Below are positions 34,601-47,711 of a DNA stretch of 64,000 nucleotides, one piece after another. Every line of letters begins with the position of its first letter. Position 1 is the first letter of the stretch. Under the pieces are notes generated by a model. It was not told where the DNA came from and made no database searches. It saw nothing but the letters and a program-made list of their open reading frames with translations. Source of the stretch: Trochalopteron elliotii (taxonomy: Eukaryota > Chordata > Aves > Passeriformes > Leiothrichidae); NCBI GenBank assembly GCA_024734555.1, contig JANPWX010000029.1, positions 3,757,604 to 3,821,603 of the forward strand, in the 5' to 3' direction. Position numbers and translations under genes: made by a program.

Positions 34601-37433
34601 GCAGGGCTCCAGGGAAGACCAGAAAGGAGCTGGGATTTACCTCCTCCATTACCCCAGCATGAATCACTGGAGCTTGTGAGTCAGACCCCCCTGCATTCCC
34701 AAAGCTGAGCAAGTCTCTGCACGTTCCCCAGTGCGTGGTAACTGTCCCCATGTGTGCCCCGAGCCACATGGAACACCAGCCCATGGATTGAGCCAGTGGA
34801 AACATGCATTGGACAGATCCTGGAGCACAGCTAACATCTGGTACCTTGTGTGCCTGGGTGTTTATAGAAAACAGAGCTGCTACTGTAGGATATCCGCTGT
34901 GGGTTATTCTTCTTGTAAACAAACCTTTCTGGCTAATATTTCTAGGAGCTCCTCAGAACTGGAGTCTTCCCTGTAAGCAGAAAGCTGAGAACAAATCAGG
35001 AGCATGTTCACCCTGCAACATGGACACAGCCCACACAGAGGTGCCTTGGCTGGCAGGGAAGGAGCTGTTGTGGTTGTGCTGCTGTTGAATATCTCTGAGG
35101 TATCAGTTCCCACCACACAGCCTGCACTCAGCATCTGCCAGGGGCTTCCACATGTCTCCCTAAACTTTGTGGTAACTCTAAAGCTCCCCCCGGCTCATAG
35201 GCCTGGGCAATGTGCACCTGCCTCTGCTACAGTCCCACTGCTGGCTCGTGCCCAGGGGCACCTTTCCCCTTCAAGCTTTGGGAGTTTCAATTGCAATACC
35301 CTTCTGCACAACCTTTCTTCCAGTTCCTGACTCATCTGGGAACTGAGGTCAAGCCAGTTCCTACTGAAACATGAGATACTCTGTGCAGAGACTCTTCACC
35401 TGCTCTCTGGGTAGTTTTCCAGCATTAGCAATTGCCATGGGCAGTTCAAGAGAAAGCACAGTGCCTGTGCTGCCAGCTTACTAGCACTGACAAACAACAA
35501 AAAGATGAAGCACACGCAATGTTTTCCTCAACACCAAATAAAAATAAGAGAGAATGCCTGGAATTGCTCGGGAATTTAACCAACCAAATGCTTTACATTT
35601 CTCTGGTCTTTTCTCCCCAAGTGACCTCACGAAAGTACAGATGAAATGCAGACCCCTTTCAACTTGTTCTGTGCCTATCTCCCTGGCAAGGCTTCCTCCA
35701 GCCCTTCTTTCTTCTCAGCCCAATTCCCTGCCATAGCTCTGCCTCTGCTCAGCTCTGCTGTGAACGTGGGTGTTGGTCTTGGTCCGTTTGTCCCACTCCC
35801 CCAAAGTCTACCCCAAATCTTTCAGGATGTGCCAGGACAGCTGCTTTTACACTCACAGTCTTGTCTCAATGTCACGACTTTGACTGCCCCATGCCATGCA
35901 TAGTACACAATAAAATACATCTTCTCTTGCAGAGGGGAAGTTCTCTCCCAGACCTGAACTTTGTGGGAGCATTTCACATTAATTTGTGGGTCTGTTCCTA
36001 CATCCTGCAGCTCACGTAGTCCCTGCAGGGTGTGCCTTCCACATGTGCTGGGTGGGACACAGGATTTTTCAATGCACGTCACAAACGTGTAAAAGAGGGA
36101 TCCTGATGGTTTGTGTTCACAGGTGGACACCATCTCCCTCTGGAGGCCTTCACAGGCTCTTCCACTGGCTAAAGCTGTAGCCAAGGCTCTCACTTTAGGG
36201 CAGCTGCATGGCTACAGGCATGAAAATGTGAGTTTAGGTTAAAGACAGCCCTTGTCCTCAGAACAAAGCTAGCACTTCACATGTGATCAGCAATCCTCTT
36301 TTACACATTCACAGAAGCCAAAACAATTGTGTTAAAAGCCACAGTGGAAGACAAATCCTCTCCTCCCCTGAGTTTTAGAGACCTCAGGGGAAATGTAGCA
36401 CACCCCACAGCACATGGATGCTCTTTCCTGAAACTACTGTTTCAGCCCTCTCTCCCTTCCAGAGGTTCTGCTGCTGCTCTGGTTCACTGGCAGTGAAGAG
36501 CTTTACCTGGGGCAATTCCCCCAGAGCAGCTGGCAGGGCTGGGACATCACCTCTGGAAGTCCAGGTGAGCCTTGGCCATGCCAGAGCTGTCCTGGGGCTC
36601 TACAAAGCACATCCCCAAGAGGTGTCTGAGTGTAATTCTCCATGCACACACCCAAGAGCACAGGGGTGGATCAAGACTGTCAGAATGTCACAGGGATCAA
36701 AGTTTGGCCCTCAGCAGAGGCTGCTCAGGGATGCAGTGTGAAGGATGAAAGCTTTGCACACTGCCATCATTCCCTTACTTTCCCCTGCACAGACAATGAA
36801 ATGAGTTGTCCTGTCCTGGTATCTGTAGAGACTGCATAAGATTTTTGTAGATTCCTCTTCTGCCTCCTGGTTTCAGGGGGGGTCAGCACATCCCATTGGC
36901 AAGGAAATTCTACAGCCTGGAAAAACAGAGAGCACAACTGCCCCTGACAGTGCCCAGCCAGTGCCCTGGTGTGTGCCAGGGCTGGGTTTTGTGTCAGCCT
37001 GCTGGAGAGCTGAAGAAATGGCCCACAGGATGATCTGCTGCCCAGAGTGAGGGTCTGTGTGCCTGGACTGGGGCATCCACTCAGAAGTGGTTAGAGGAGG
37101 AATTCCTCACTTCTAAAGGCTCTTTTGGGGAGCTACTGCTATGGTGTCCCTTAGATCACACAGCAAAGGTGACCCATGATGTGAAAAGGTGTTCTCAGGT
37201 TCCATTGGACCCAACCAGCCCAACCCAAAGGGAGGTTGGATTCAGGGACACCACAGACTACCAAATGTCTTCTTCTAATGGACCCACAGAGCAAAGAGAG
37301 GGCAACCTCTGTAGCAATACAGGGCAAAGGAGCAACCTGGATCTAAACTATCCAATTAACAAGGAATGCAAATAAAAGGATGCTGTGCAAGCCAAATACA
37401 GAACCTTTCAGTTCTCTGGTTGAGGTACTAACA
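31617..37433. other. Intronic sequence, nothing recognised
   Basis: A short CA-rich stretch at 32169-32187 is the only simple repeat seen. About 32.9-33.0 kb and 32.4-32.6 kb are AT-rich. Long frames (147 codons minus at 33985-34428; 140 plus at 34286-34708; 130 minus at 34530-34922) overlap each other on opposite strands and match no family. Confidence 0.45.
32169..32187. repeat. Short CA microsatellite
   Basis: CACATGCACACACACACAG is a near-perfect CA tract of about nine dinucleotides with one TG interruption. Confidence 0.7.
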
Positions 37434-37590
37434 GGATGATAGAATCATAAAATCCTTTAGGTTGGAAAAGACCTCTAAGATCAACAAGTCCTGCCTTTGA
37501 CTAATCACCACCTTTTCAACCAGACCAGAGCACTGAGTGCCACATCCAGTAATTTCTTGAACACCTCCAGGGATGGTGACTTCACCACCT
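37434..37590 (-). mobile_element. CR1 LINE 3' fragment, minus orientation
   Basis: On plus: GATGATAGAATCATAAAATC, CTTTAGGTTGGAAAAGACCT, CTAAGATCAACAAGTCC, and farther on TTTCTTGAACACCTCCAGGG and ATGGTGACTTCACCACCT, the reverse of the CR1 3' untranslated region and the SLEVFKK-coding part. The element is interrupted at 37591 by a tandem array seeded from its own sequence edge. Confidence 0.9.
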
Positions 37591-37744
37591 GATCAGTGCA
37601 ATCACCCCCAATGATCAATGCAGTCATCCCCAATGATCAATGCAATCACCCCCAATGATCAATGCAGTCACCCCCAATGATCAATACAATCACCCCCAAT
37701 GATCAATGCAGTCATCCCCAATGATCAATGCAGTCATCCCCAAT
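37591..37744. repeat. 22-bp tandem repeat, exactly 7 copies
   Basis: Seven head-to-tail 22-base units begin at 37591, 37613, 37635, 37657, 37679, 37701 and 37723. The consensus is GATCAATGCARTCAYCCCCAAT and the length is invariant. Two variants alternate (AATCACC and GTCATCC types). The array directly abuts the CR1 fragment. Confidence 0.95.
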
Positions 37745-40554
37745 CCTACTCTGGACCAATTAGTAGGGAGAAAAGGGGTTTGCACTCAAGCCAAGATGCC
37801 AGTTGTAGGATTCATATGTGATAAAACAGACTGATGATGCATCCCAGCAGAAGTTGGGATGTCAGTGGGACTAATGACAGGTAAAGGGTCTTTCCATTTT
37901 CTCTCCAGGGCAGTGAACTACAGCAGGGCTTTGGTGTGGCCTTACCAAAACTGAGCCTCAGCTCACACCTGGCCCTTCTCAAAGCAGGTGGCTGCTCCCT
38001 GGGCAGTCCCAGTGTCCCCACTGTGCCCAAGCCAGTGTCTCCCAGTGCACCAGCCCCTCCTGCTCCCAGCAGAGGAGATGCCCACTATGCAGGCATTGCC
38101 CTGTGCCCTCTGCACAGGGGCAGGGTGATGCTGGTGATGGCTTGAGAGAGCCCCCGGCCCCTACACCCTCCTGAGTCCCCAGGGTAGATCATTTTCAAGC
38201 AGCTGTTGCAACTGCCTGGTGGTTCCAAGTTCCCTGTCTTGAAGCTTTCCCAAAAGCCTCCTCCAAGATCCCACAGCAACATCAGCTCTGTCCTGATGTC
38301 ACCAGCCTGCCCCAGCAGCAGCACCCACTGCCACCCCAGCAGCTTGGGGCAGAGCCAGCGGAGGAGCCCCCAGGCTCAGGGTTAAGGGATGAAAAAGGGA
38401 AAGGGGGAAATCCTGCCACTAGTGATGCCAGTGCAAAGCCAGAGCAAGCCTGCTCAGGTCAGGAGCTGTCACTGATGTCACTGCAGCAGGACCAGGAGCA
38501 GAACTGCAGCCAGGGAAGTGAGGAGCTGAACTGACAGGCTTGGGACAGGACCCGGTCCAGCTTGGAGCCTCTTTTAACACTGATAAAACACAAAGCCTGA
38601 CACAGTCGCTGCTCTCTCCAAATGCATTGCCAGATAAACCACAGATAAGAAACAGCCCAGGATAATCCCTCCCTGATACCAGGAGAGAGAAAGGAATTAC
38701 ACTGGGCTGCATTACCACCAAATCTTCTGTATCTTTCCGAGACAGTTCTTGTGCTACCCATATACTCAGGAATGGAACTGTATCCCTTAAAACGTTTAAT
38801 CCTGCCAATATCATAAATATTGCCTTACTCAGTCAGCAAGGAGCAGTCAGATCTCTGAAGAACAGCCTGATTTCAGGAATATCAGCATATCAGCAAAGAG
38901 CCCACGTGTCTTTCACTACAGGTCATTGCAGTTACCTCAAAAACAGAGGCTATAACTAAAATCTGATCTCTGAGAGTTGGTCTGTCTCAAAGAACAGTAT
39001 CTGTGACCCTCCAAAATTATGGCTTTTGATATTTACCTCAGGAAGAAGCAAGAAAACAATCAACTAAACAGCAAATCACCACACAGCAGAACCCCCTGAG
39101 GATCAGCACAAACCCCTTCAATTCCCCTATCACCATGACAGGAGTTGAGTATTGCTGTTCATGAAAGAACATATTGCCCTGAAGTCTTGGGGCTTTGGGT
39201 ATTTAAACAAATACAAAAATAAAAATTTAAAAAAAAAAGAAAAAGAAAGAAAAAAAGAGGGAAGGAAAGAAAAAAGAGAGCAGATGAAGAAGAAATCAGA
39301 GCTGTAACAAAAGCAGATCTATAACAGCATGAGATATGAATGAGATGCAGAGATTTGCACACTTGCCTGGCAAACAGTCCCTGGCATTTGCACCCTCATG
39401 CAACCCACAACTACTTTCCTGCTGGCTTGTCTCTTCTTCCTTTAAGTAAAATTTGTTAAAAATGGGAAGTACCTTTTCCTGGGTCAGGTTCTCTTTCCCC
39501 TTTTTTCCCTTCTTTGTTCTTTTTGCTCTTTCCTTTCACTTTTTTCTTGCTCTCGGACATTCTGCACAAGTGTTTACAGTCTCAGGAAAAGACAGTCCAC
39601 ACCAGATCTATATGCCCCACGACTGCTACTCCAAATGTTACTTGCCAGCTGCAACTTCCGACTGTTCTTATATTGTTTCTGACACAGACAACACCCACCA
39701 CTGGGTGGAGAAGCAAAACTTTAACCGTTTGCTCACTGCTCCCAATTGGCAGAAGAGATGCCCTGGGTTGCAGTGGGAGGGTGGGGGAAGCAGGGCTATG
39801 GGACAGGAGAAGCTCAGCTGGGAGTGTCTTGGACACATGAAGTCCAGAGGTGGTTTTCCACCTGCTGGTTCTGTCTCCGACTGAAAATCCTGAACAGCTT
39901 CTGGAGCATCACAGAAATGAGTGGTTTTGGGAGCTGCTGAAGTTCAGACAGTGATACGAGAGAGGCAGCGGAGTCTAAAGAAAAGGGCAGAGCCTTGCCA
40001 ACCATTTTCATTTTGCTTTGATCCTGCAGAGGGGTTAAGCTGGCCTTTCTCTTCCTATTGTTGTTCCCACCACAAATCAGAGTGACTTTACCTGCCCTTG
40101 CACCCGGCTCTTTGCTGTCCCAGGAAGTCTTTCCAAAAGTAAGGAATAGCTGGAGAGCCCTTACCTGCACTTCTTGTCTCTGTCCTCCATCTCTGGGAGC
40201 TCTAGGTGGTTGGTTAAGCCCACATCTCACCTGCTTGGGGGTTAATCAGGCCCTTTCCACAGTCCAACATGTGATGAGTGAGTCAGCCCAGTCCCCTTCT
40301 GCAGGGCTGCCCATGCTGCCACCGCCTCAAAAGTCCACCAGGATCCCCAGCTGGAAAGCCCCAGAGAACTGCCAAATCATTCCCAGAAGCAGCTAGGGGC
40401 TTCAAAGGCCCAAAGGGACCAGAGGTTGTAGGGCACTGGGTAGCACATTTGATCCAGTTATCCATGAATCCAATCCAGCTCTGCACTGGTGAGCAAAGCG
40501 TGTCCTCCAGAGATGCACTCCTGCCTGGTGTGTGGACATGGAGAAATGAACGAG
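37745..40554. other. Intronic sequence with a purine-rich tract
   Basis: Apart from the A/G tract at 39211-39290, nothing is recognised. The 143-codon plus frame at 39453-39884 has no domain I know. Confidence 0.45.
39211..39290. repeat. A/G-rich low-complexity tract
   Basis: About 80 bases are almost entirely A with interspersed G after an A/T-rich lead (runs such as AAAAAAAAAAGAAAAAGAAAG, shortened here to key elements: A10, GAAAAAG, GAAAGAAAAAAAGAGGG). On the minus strand it is a long pyrimidine tract. Confidence 0.85.
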
Positions 40555-40790
40555 GTATCAGCCCCCTTGGGATCCTCTCCCAGTGCTTAATCACCCTCAT
40601 TGTTAACAATGTCTGCCTGCTCTGAAGTGAAATATCTGCCTTCACTGTCCAGCCATTGTTTCTTACTGTTGTTTTCTCCTCTAGATTAAAAAGCCCTTCA
40701 GCAACTGGTATTTTCTCCCATGGAAGTACTTACACTCTGTAATTAAGTTATCCCTCAATTTTCTTGTTTGATAAGCTAAACAGATCAAGT
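40555..40790 (-). mobile_element. Old CR1 LINE fragment, minus orientation
   Basis: The minus-strand reading contains SRQTLLTMRVIKHWERIPRG, a decayed copy of the CR1 ORF2 end (RKNFFTxRVVxHWNRLPRE). Farther along the plus strand are GAAGTACTTACACTCTGTAA, TTATCCCTCAATTTTC and GATAAGCTAAACAGATCAAG, the reverse of an older CR1 ORF2 block. Divergence is much higher than in the other copies, so this is an ancient insertion. Confidence 0.75.
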
Positions 40791-41572
40791 TGTTGGGTTT
40801 TTTTTTCCATTCCTTGCTGTATGGCATTTTCCCCAGCTCAGAATCGTATCTGTGGCTATCCCATTTTGCAATATCCTACTTAAGCTAAGAACACAAAAAC
40901 CAGGCGCTATTCCATTGTCTCTTGTGGACAGAGGAAAATACAGAGGCAAAATCCCTACTGCCACCCATTCCCAGCCTTTTAACTCCCAAGTGCTATATTC
41001 AGGCACTGGGCTTCACGTGGAAAATCCATCCCTCTGTGTTTCTACTGCAGGTTCTATCAAGTCCCTGCTCTGCCAGACAGAGTCACCAAGAGGAATTATT
41101 TTGCTCTTTCACAGCCCCAGTCTCTGTGGTGAAGCTTCATTTTGTTTTCAAGAGGCCAGTGTGCCAAGCCACACCAAGTACCCTCTCTAGCTTCTCTCTC
41201 CCCACTGACCCTTGAAACCCCACCAATCTCTGTCTCTCTTGCTGATTTTATGAGCATTTTCACCTCCAGATTGCTGGTGACGATGATCTCACAGAAACAC
41301 CTCATGGAGCAGCGACCTCCTGCCAGCACTGGCCTTCTGGTATGTGTTAGTCAAACACTCCTTCACCTGTATGTGAGGGGCAGAGGAGACCTTCCAACAC
41401 TCCCCTTGCAGTTAGAGCAGAGGACACCATCACACTGAGCACTGGGGCACAGCCTAACAAGAAGCTGAGATGTGGACACCAGACAGCACCTGAGCGAACC
41501 TGCTCTGACCCACGACATAAAAGCTCCCAAGCTGGCTGATTTGGAGTTGGAGCCTAATATACATTGTTTTAA
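40791..41572. other. Intronic sequence, nothing recognised
   Basis: A T-rich start, then unique-looking sequence with no motif recognised. Confidence 0.45.
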
Positions 41573-41945
41573 CCTAGAACCATAGAATGGTCGTGGTTGG
41601 AAAGGACCTTAAAGCTCATGTCATTCCACCCCTGCCATGGGCAGTGACACCTTCCACTCAACCAGGTTGCTTCAAGCCCTGTCCAAACTGACCTCGGACA
41701 CTTCCAGGGATGGGGCAGCCACAGCTTCTCTGGGCACCCTGTGCCAAGGCCTCTCCACCCTCACCAGGGAAGAATTTCCTCCTAATGTCTGATCTAAACC
41801 TACCCTGTTTCAGCTTAAGGCCATTCCCCTTATCCTCTCTACTCTATGCCCTTGTTAAAAGTCCCCCTCCAGCTCTCCTGCAAGCACCTTTAGGTACCTG
41901 AAGGCTGCTGTAAGGTCTCCCTGAAACCTTCTCCTCTCCAGAGCC
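41573..41945 (-). mobile_element. CR1 LINE 3' fragment, minus orientation
   Basis: On plus it reads ACCATAGAATGGTCGTGGTT, GGAAAGGACCTTAAAGCTCA, GGGCAGCCACAGCTTCTCTG, GGCACCCTGTGCCAAGGCCT, TTCCTCCTAATGTCTGATCT and GCCATTCCCCTTATCCTCTC, in the correct reversed CR1 order. It extends well into ORF2. It is the longest copy of this particular family here. Confidence 0.93.
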
Positions 41946-44900
41946 TCCATGTTTCCTTGTCACAGGACAGCAGCAGTCCATGATACTGTTTCTTTTCCAA
42001 AATCAAGGTAACAGTGGTTACTGACCAGTTAGTGTCTTTGGGATCATTATGAATGATGATTCCCACATGGTTGTTCCACTCTTGGCTCATTAACATATTT
42101 CTCTTAGCTAATGTGTTTGTAAAGTCCTGTAATTTTGTACTTGAGCTCTACTTGATAGGCAATTTCCCTCCAGATGTCTTTAAGCTTGCTGTCTACACAT
42201 CATAATTCCAGATGTACATGGATTGCTACCTATTTTTCTCTTTACTAAATTTGTCAATCTTCTTATTGCTTCCAGTTGTGGCATTTGGTGCTACCAAGAT
42301 AGGACATGTATGGGCTAAATCTTGTCCACACTCGTAGCTCTGAAACCTCTGCTTTCTTGGCCTCTGCTCCAAGAGCTCCCAGTTCTACTAATTTTCTTGA
42401 GAATGTTTTAACATCCAACCAATTTCACCCAGTTTTCCTCAACCTTGGGAAAAGAGTTCTGTGGAATCCTCAGGAGTGTTTTGTACCTGTGATTAGAACT
42501 CCCATCTCATATTTTGTATGAAAGGAAACCTACCATGGGCACTGTCCCCAGGCCAACCACAGCCACCTAAATCCATAAGACAGCATTTACCAGGCATAAT
42601 GAGGCCCAAACCCAGTACTCTTGGTTTAGGTGTTAAATCTGATGAGTTTTGAGGGACTTGGATGTTTTACTCCTAGGGATAGCTGCCTTGCCAGCACATG
42701 TGTCCTGAATGGATGTGTGTCATAAAAAACACATTTTCCTCCCTCCTTTCTTTTCTTTTGCAATTACATTTTCATCCCGAAATAGCTTTTCCCACAAATT
42801 TCTTCACATGAGGACCATATTTTTAAGCTCCTCCCCAGATTTCTGAAGAGAAACTGTAGCTCTTCCTCCACTCCAGCAAATTTGCCTCCATTCCTGTTAA
42901 AGACACAAAGTCTCTGTGGTTTTGGGATCACCTTTCCAAAGTCCTTGTGTTTAGCAGAGGTTTTTAAAGGTAACAAGTGCAGCTAGGATGATGCCCAACC
43001 TTTTCTTCCCTCCCTTTTTCCAAATGAATGAATAATTAAAGATTGCCTACTGCTGAACTGTGCTCAGAGGGTGAAGCTGTGCACAGCTCAGCCTCAGCAT
43101 CAGAAAATGAAAATCTAAGTCTAAGAAGAAGTGGCAGTGTGTGGCTTGGCCCCACCATCCTGAGCAGCCTGGGGTTTGTGATGGGAAGAGACAGCCCCAG
43201 CAACACCCAGTGTGGCTATTTTTGTACCTTGGCACAATCCCAGTCTCAGCTGAGACAGGTGAGGAATATGACATGCAGATTAATTTTTACCTTGGCAGGT
43301 GTACATCTTGTACATCTTGATGCCTTATCCAATGGGCTGGCCCCTGTCCCAGGGCAGGGACCCGCCCTCCAGATCCAGCTTTATCCTGGATCCTGTGGAA
43401 TAGGCTCTCCCCTGAACAATCCCAACACCCACACACAGGAGCTACACTGATACAATTAAACCTTCCAATGGCAACTGGAATCCAGCTCGGCGTCCCAGGT
43501 GCCTCATCTGGTGGTCAGCACATATCTGAATGGCTGTGCTCTCACAAGTCACTTCATATTTCATCCTAAAACAGCTTTTAATGTTTATGGCTTTGAACAG
43601 CCTCGTGGAGAGTTATAACCTAAACCACCATCAACACATGGGGTTTTCAGTCTTTACAATTCCTGTACAGCTTTAAGCTTGAAAGAGAGGAGGGATGTAA
43701 TTATGTAAGAGGCTGAGCCATACCTTAAGCACAGATAATTCTTGCACAAAATCCAGCATTCTGAGCAGCAGGGCGAGTTTACCAGGCAGAGAATCCTTAC
43801 TCCTGATTATGCAAACCCAACAAGTTGGGATCCTTTATAATCCCCTGGAAATCAGAACAGAGATCAGGCAAAAGAGAACCTCCGTACCTCATCCCCTACA
43901 TGGTATCCATTGCCATCAGATGCTGTGGAATTGCTTCTTCAAACAAAGATCCCAGATCAGCTCAGTGGAGGATGGAGTCCGTGGAGAAGAGCAGTGCTGC
44001 TGCTCTGCACTCTGGCTTCTGTTCTGGGAGGATGGAAGGCACTGCTCCCATGTGGAACAGCAGTGCGCTCTCCAGGGAAAAACAGCCAGCTTTGCATCTG
44101 GAAAGAAATTAATACACCACCTCCCAGCCTGATGGGGATTAATAAAAAAGCTCTGAGCCATCACTGCTCCTTGATATGAGCTGAAACCCAGACAGCAAGC
44201 TCATTCCAGCTCCTGCAGGCTCCGAATTTCAGGAGCGAAGTCAGGCGCGCACGCTCCACACACGTCTGTAGCTGCATTTACAGCAGCAGGCTTGGGAGCA
44301 CAATGACCCATTTGAAATCGTGGCATTCTCACAATCTTCCACTGTTGGCTTAACTCTGCCTTCACTGGCATCACCAGGAGGTGGCCATCAGCTTCTGGGG
44401 AACCTCTGTGTCACATTCCATGGACTGTGCTGGAACTGCCAGGAACGGTGGAGACGACCCAAAATTGGCAGTAGCCAGAAAATAAATACTTGCACATTAT
44501 TTCTGGAGATGTGGAATAAAGGAAGGCACAGTAGGACTGTACCTGTCAGCATCCCTTTGGCTTATCAATGCAATCTGCTGGACACTTATGACTCTGTTCC
44601 TACAAGGCATAGCAGACTTGCCAAACAGGCTACGGCATCATGAAAGCAGCAAAGCTGAGGGTCCTGACAAGCAGAGTCCCACCTGCAGTTCTCTGAAGCA
44701 AACCCACTGCAAAGCCCTTGTGCTACTCCCTGAGACCCTGAGGGTTATCCCCTCACAAGCATTTCCTGCCAGAAGACAAGATACTGGCACTTGCTGGACC
44801 ACCAGCTCAACACAGACTGTGCAGCAGGTTTGTCTGCTGGCACTGACAAGCTGGGAAAGGTATTTTTAAGCTAAAAATACCATCCTTCTTTGTTCAGCCC

Positions 44901-47222
44901 TTGCTGCCATGAAGGAAAAGAGAAAAACCACTCAGCAAGTACAGCTATTTATCTGTCCAATAAGGACAACTAAGCTCCACTCAAGCATTGCCTGATAGCC
45001 CTGCATTGTACAAATGGCATTTCTGCCATTCTCAGTTTCCCATCTGCATTTTCCAAATCCAGCCTCACACCCACTGCACGTGTACACACAGCGCTGAAAG
45101 GGGACAAGTCTTGTGGATGCTTGATAGAGCCCTGACACAGCCAGCCCAAGTAGGATAATTTCACACAGCATCTCCCTTTCCTTTTCATCCTTAAGGAATC
45201 AAATCCCCATCCTGATAGGATTTATCACATAGCAGTTGTCTTACAACCATACACAGTTTTGCTCACAAAAGTGAACATGCTTTACCAAATCTTATTGAAG
45301 TCCAGCTGAATTTAATTCTGAAAACAGGCAGAAAGACAGAGAAGCACCTCCTGAAGGTGTCCTCAACCCAGTGCTGACACATTCAGCAAACCCATGCCTT
45401 GGACTTTGATGTCAATGGAGTCACTGCCAGCTCAGAGAAATCCCAGCCCTTGTTTGCAGCTGCTCCATGTGGGTGAGAATTGGGGCTACACCAGGCTCCA
45501 CTGCTGGGGAAGATGGGCACTGTGGGTGCCCTTTTGATGTCTCTCTGGGTGCCCTTTTGTCACACAGGTGCCCTTTGATGTCGGGGTGGCCTCCCACAGC
45601 TGCCAGGTCAGTCTCTCCTCATGACCCTGGGTGCTCCTGGCCCATCCCAGCCCTGACACTGTCCATGCTGAGCTTGGGCCCAGGTTCCATCCTTGCTTTG
45701 GAAGGGCAGCACCGAGGGCTTGTGTGTGAGCAGGTTCAGCTGATGGGCTTTCAATCACAGATCTGCCCTTTCCATCTCACAAACTGAGCTTCTGAGGCTG
45801 CTCTGAACAGCCCTGCTGTGAAGTGGCACAAACTCACTCATCACTCTGGGACAGCTCCAGTTAAGTTACTGTGTCTGTGCCCATGAGCCAGCCCAGATAC
45901 CTTACAAGTAGAATTCAGCTCCTTGCTGATCCCTCCACCCCAGCCCTCAGCACCTCTGAAATCCTCCTGGATGTTTATCATCCCAGCAAGAGACATCTGC
46001 CATTTCCTTCAACAACTCCTCTTTATTTCCCCCTCCTGCCCCTGCAAACAACAGCAATTTCCACATGAAATCAATGAACAGGGCATCCTCCATTCACGCC
46101 TCCATCCTAAGCCTCTCAACTAGGTCTGGCCAGAAAAGGCTAGGAAGTTTTGTGGAAAATTCCATGAATTCTTATGGTCTCTTTTTCTCTAGAGGCAACT
46201 CTGCTAAAGTGCTGAAGGCCCCAGCAGGTTACAGCCTCCCACAAAGAAATGGGAAAGTTGCTTTTAGGAATGTTTATATTTAAGGGATAGCATGAAGCCT
46301 CTCCAGCTCAGCCCTTTGCCTGCTCACAGGGTCAGTCTGGAGCTGGAGGAGTGGAAGTGGAGGCAGAGCCTGTGCGAGGGGCACTCTGACACCTCAGCTG
46401 CTTATCTGAGTGGATCAAAGAGTGATCCTTGGCTGAGCACTGTGCCAGCCCTGTGCACAGCCTGGGGAGCTCTGTAGGAGGTTCTGCTTCCCTGCAAGCA
46501 TTCTGAGCCAGCATCACCCCTCCTGTCCCACACATCCATCAGCTCCTCACACCTACACCCCCAGGCTGCTGCCCAGACCCACGGGATGTCTGCAAGACAA
46601 AATGCATCCCAAACCATAGCCACACAGCTGAGGACAGAAAAAGCACATCTTTTGTGTTAGTTCTCCCATTCAGAAAAGAACTTGGAGAGGATAAAGGTTG
46701 GACAGGAGGAACTGAGATCACACGGAGCCAAAATGATCAGAAGCTGCTCTTGGAGTTTTCAGAGATCTGAACATGAGCAAGAGACTGCATGCAGGAGATG
46801 TGTAAGAGCTCATGAGGGTCCATAAAGGAAGGGCTCACCCTCATCATGGGTCCAGCTTGCTCCTGGTTCTGTGCAAGCCCCAGAGAGTGCAGCTGCAAGG
46901 TACTACCAGTGACACACCAGCCTCTGTAAGGATAGTGACCAGAACACCTGAGCTCTGCCTTACAGAAATGCTTAAAAAAACAATTTGAGATTGTATCTCT
47001 ACCCAAATGAAGATTCTTTCCCAGAAACCTCTTCCAGGACCTTAAAAGACCAAGAAAAGCAGATACAGCATCACTCACTGCAATGTTGTGGGTGGAGAGC
47101 ACAATCAGATGGACAAGTACATTACGCAGGGCACGTGTTGTTCTGTGTTGTATTTGCCTGATGAAAATGTGCCTGAAGCAGCAGGGTAATTGGATGTGCT
47201 GCATCTGAATCCATGGAGGACA
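41946..47222. other. Intronic sequence, mostly unrecognised
   Basis: About 41.98-42.5 kb is AT-rich and unique-looking. About 44.21-44.27 kb has a small CpG cluster (GCGCGCACGC). A three-copy degenerate repeat at 45524-45585 is listed separately. No exon, CR1 or LTR was recognised. Confidence 0.4.
45524..45585. repeat. Degenerate 20-23-bp tandem repeat, 3 copies
   Basis: GGGTGCCCTTTTGATGTCTC (45524), GGGTGCCCTTTTGTCACAC (45547) and GGTGCCCTTTGATGTCGGGG (about 45567) are adjacent imperfect copies. Confidence 0.75.
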
Positions 47223-47711
47223 TGCTGTGGGTTAACCCCAGTGGGCAGTTAAGCATCACAGAGATGCTGGCTCACTCCTTCCCACCCCCAGTGGGATGAG
47301 GTAAGAGAAAAGGAAGACTAAAAGCAAGAAAATTGGGGGTCAGGATAAAAATAACAATAATAACAACTGTTTTATAAGTGAGGGATGAGTAGAAGAGAAG
47401 AAAACAAAACAAAAAAGTGATGCAAAGGCAATCACTCATCCCCTTCCCTGAGTACACAATGCCCAGCCAGCTCCCAAGCAGATGATTAACCCATTTACTG
47501 CCAAGCATGAAGTGAATGGTGTGGAGTATCTCTGTGGTCAGGCAATCTGTCTGCCTGTGCCCTTCCCAACCTATTGCACGGCCCCAAATCTACTCCAACG
47601 AAAGTTAGAATCTTAGTGTGTTATTGGTGTTGTTTTGATCAAAAAGCTGAAACATGTCAATTGTGAGCCACTGTGAAGAAAATTAACTTTACTGTTTCCA
47701 GGGCCAGACCA
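47223..47711 (-). mobile_element. ERVL-like solo LTR, minus orientation
   Basis: The plus-strand left edge is TGCTGTGGGTTAACCCCAGT, followed by CACTCCTTCCCACCCCCAGT and GGGATGAGG. This is the reverse of the well-known avian ERVL U5 end (CCCACTGGGG, CTTAGTTGCC, GGTTAAACCACAACA). The right edge has GTGAAGAAAATTAACTTTAC and TGTTTCCAGGGCCAGACCA, the reverse of the characteristic LTR start (TGTGCTGGTTTTGG, AGTTAATTTTCTTCA). About 489 bases, complete at both ends but diverged, with no internal region next to it. GGACA precedes the left edge and AGACA lies two bases past the right edge, so a decayed 5-base target duplication is possible. Confidence 0.85.

Noticed and set aside
39453..39884. A 143-codon plus frame beginning with a hydrophobic, phenylalanine-rich segment that looks like a signal peptide
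   Set aside because: The hydrophobic part is encoded by a T-rich low-complexity stretch. The remainder matches no secreted family and has no splice sites I could place.
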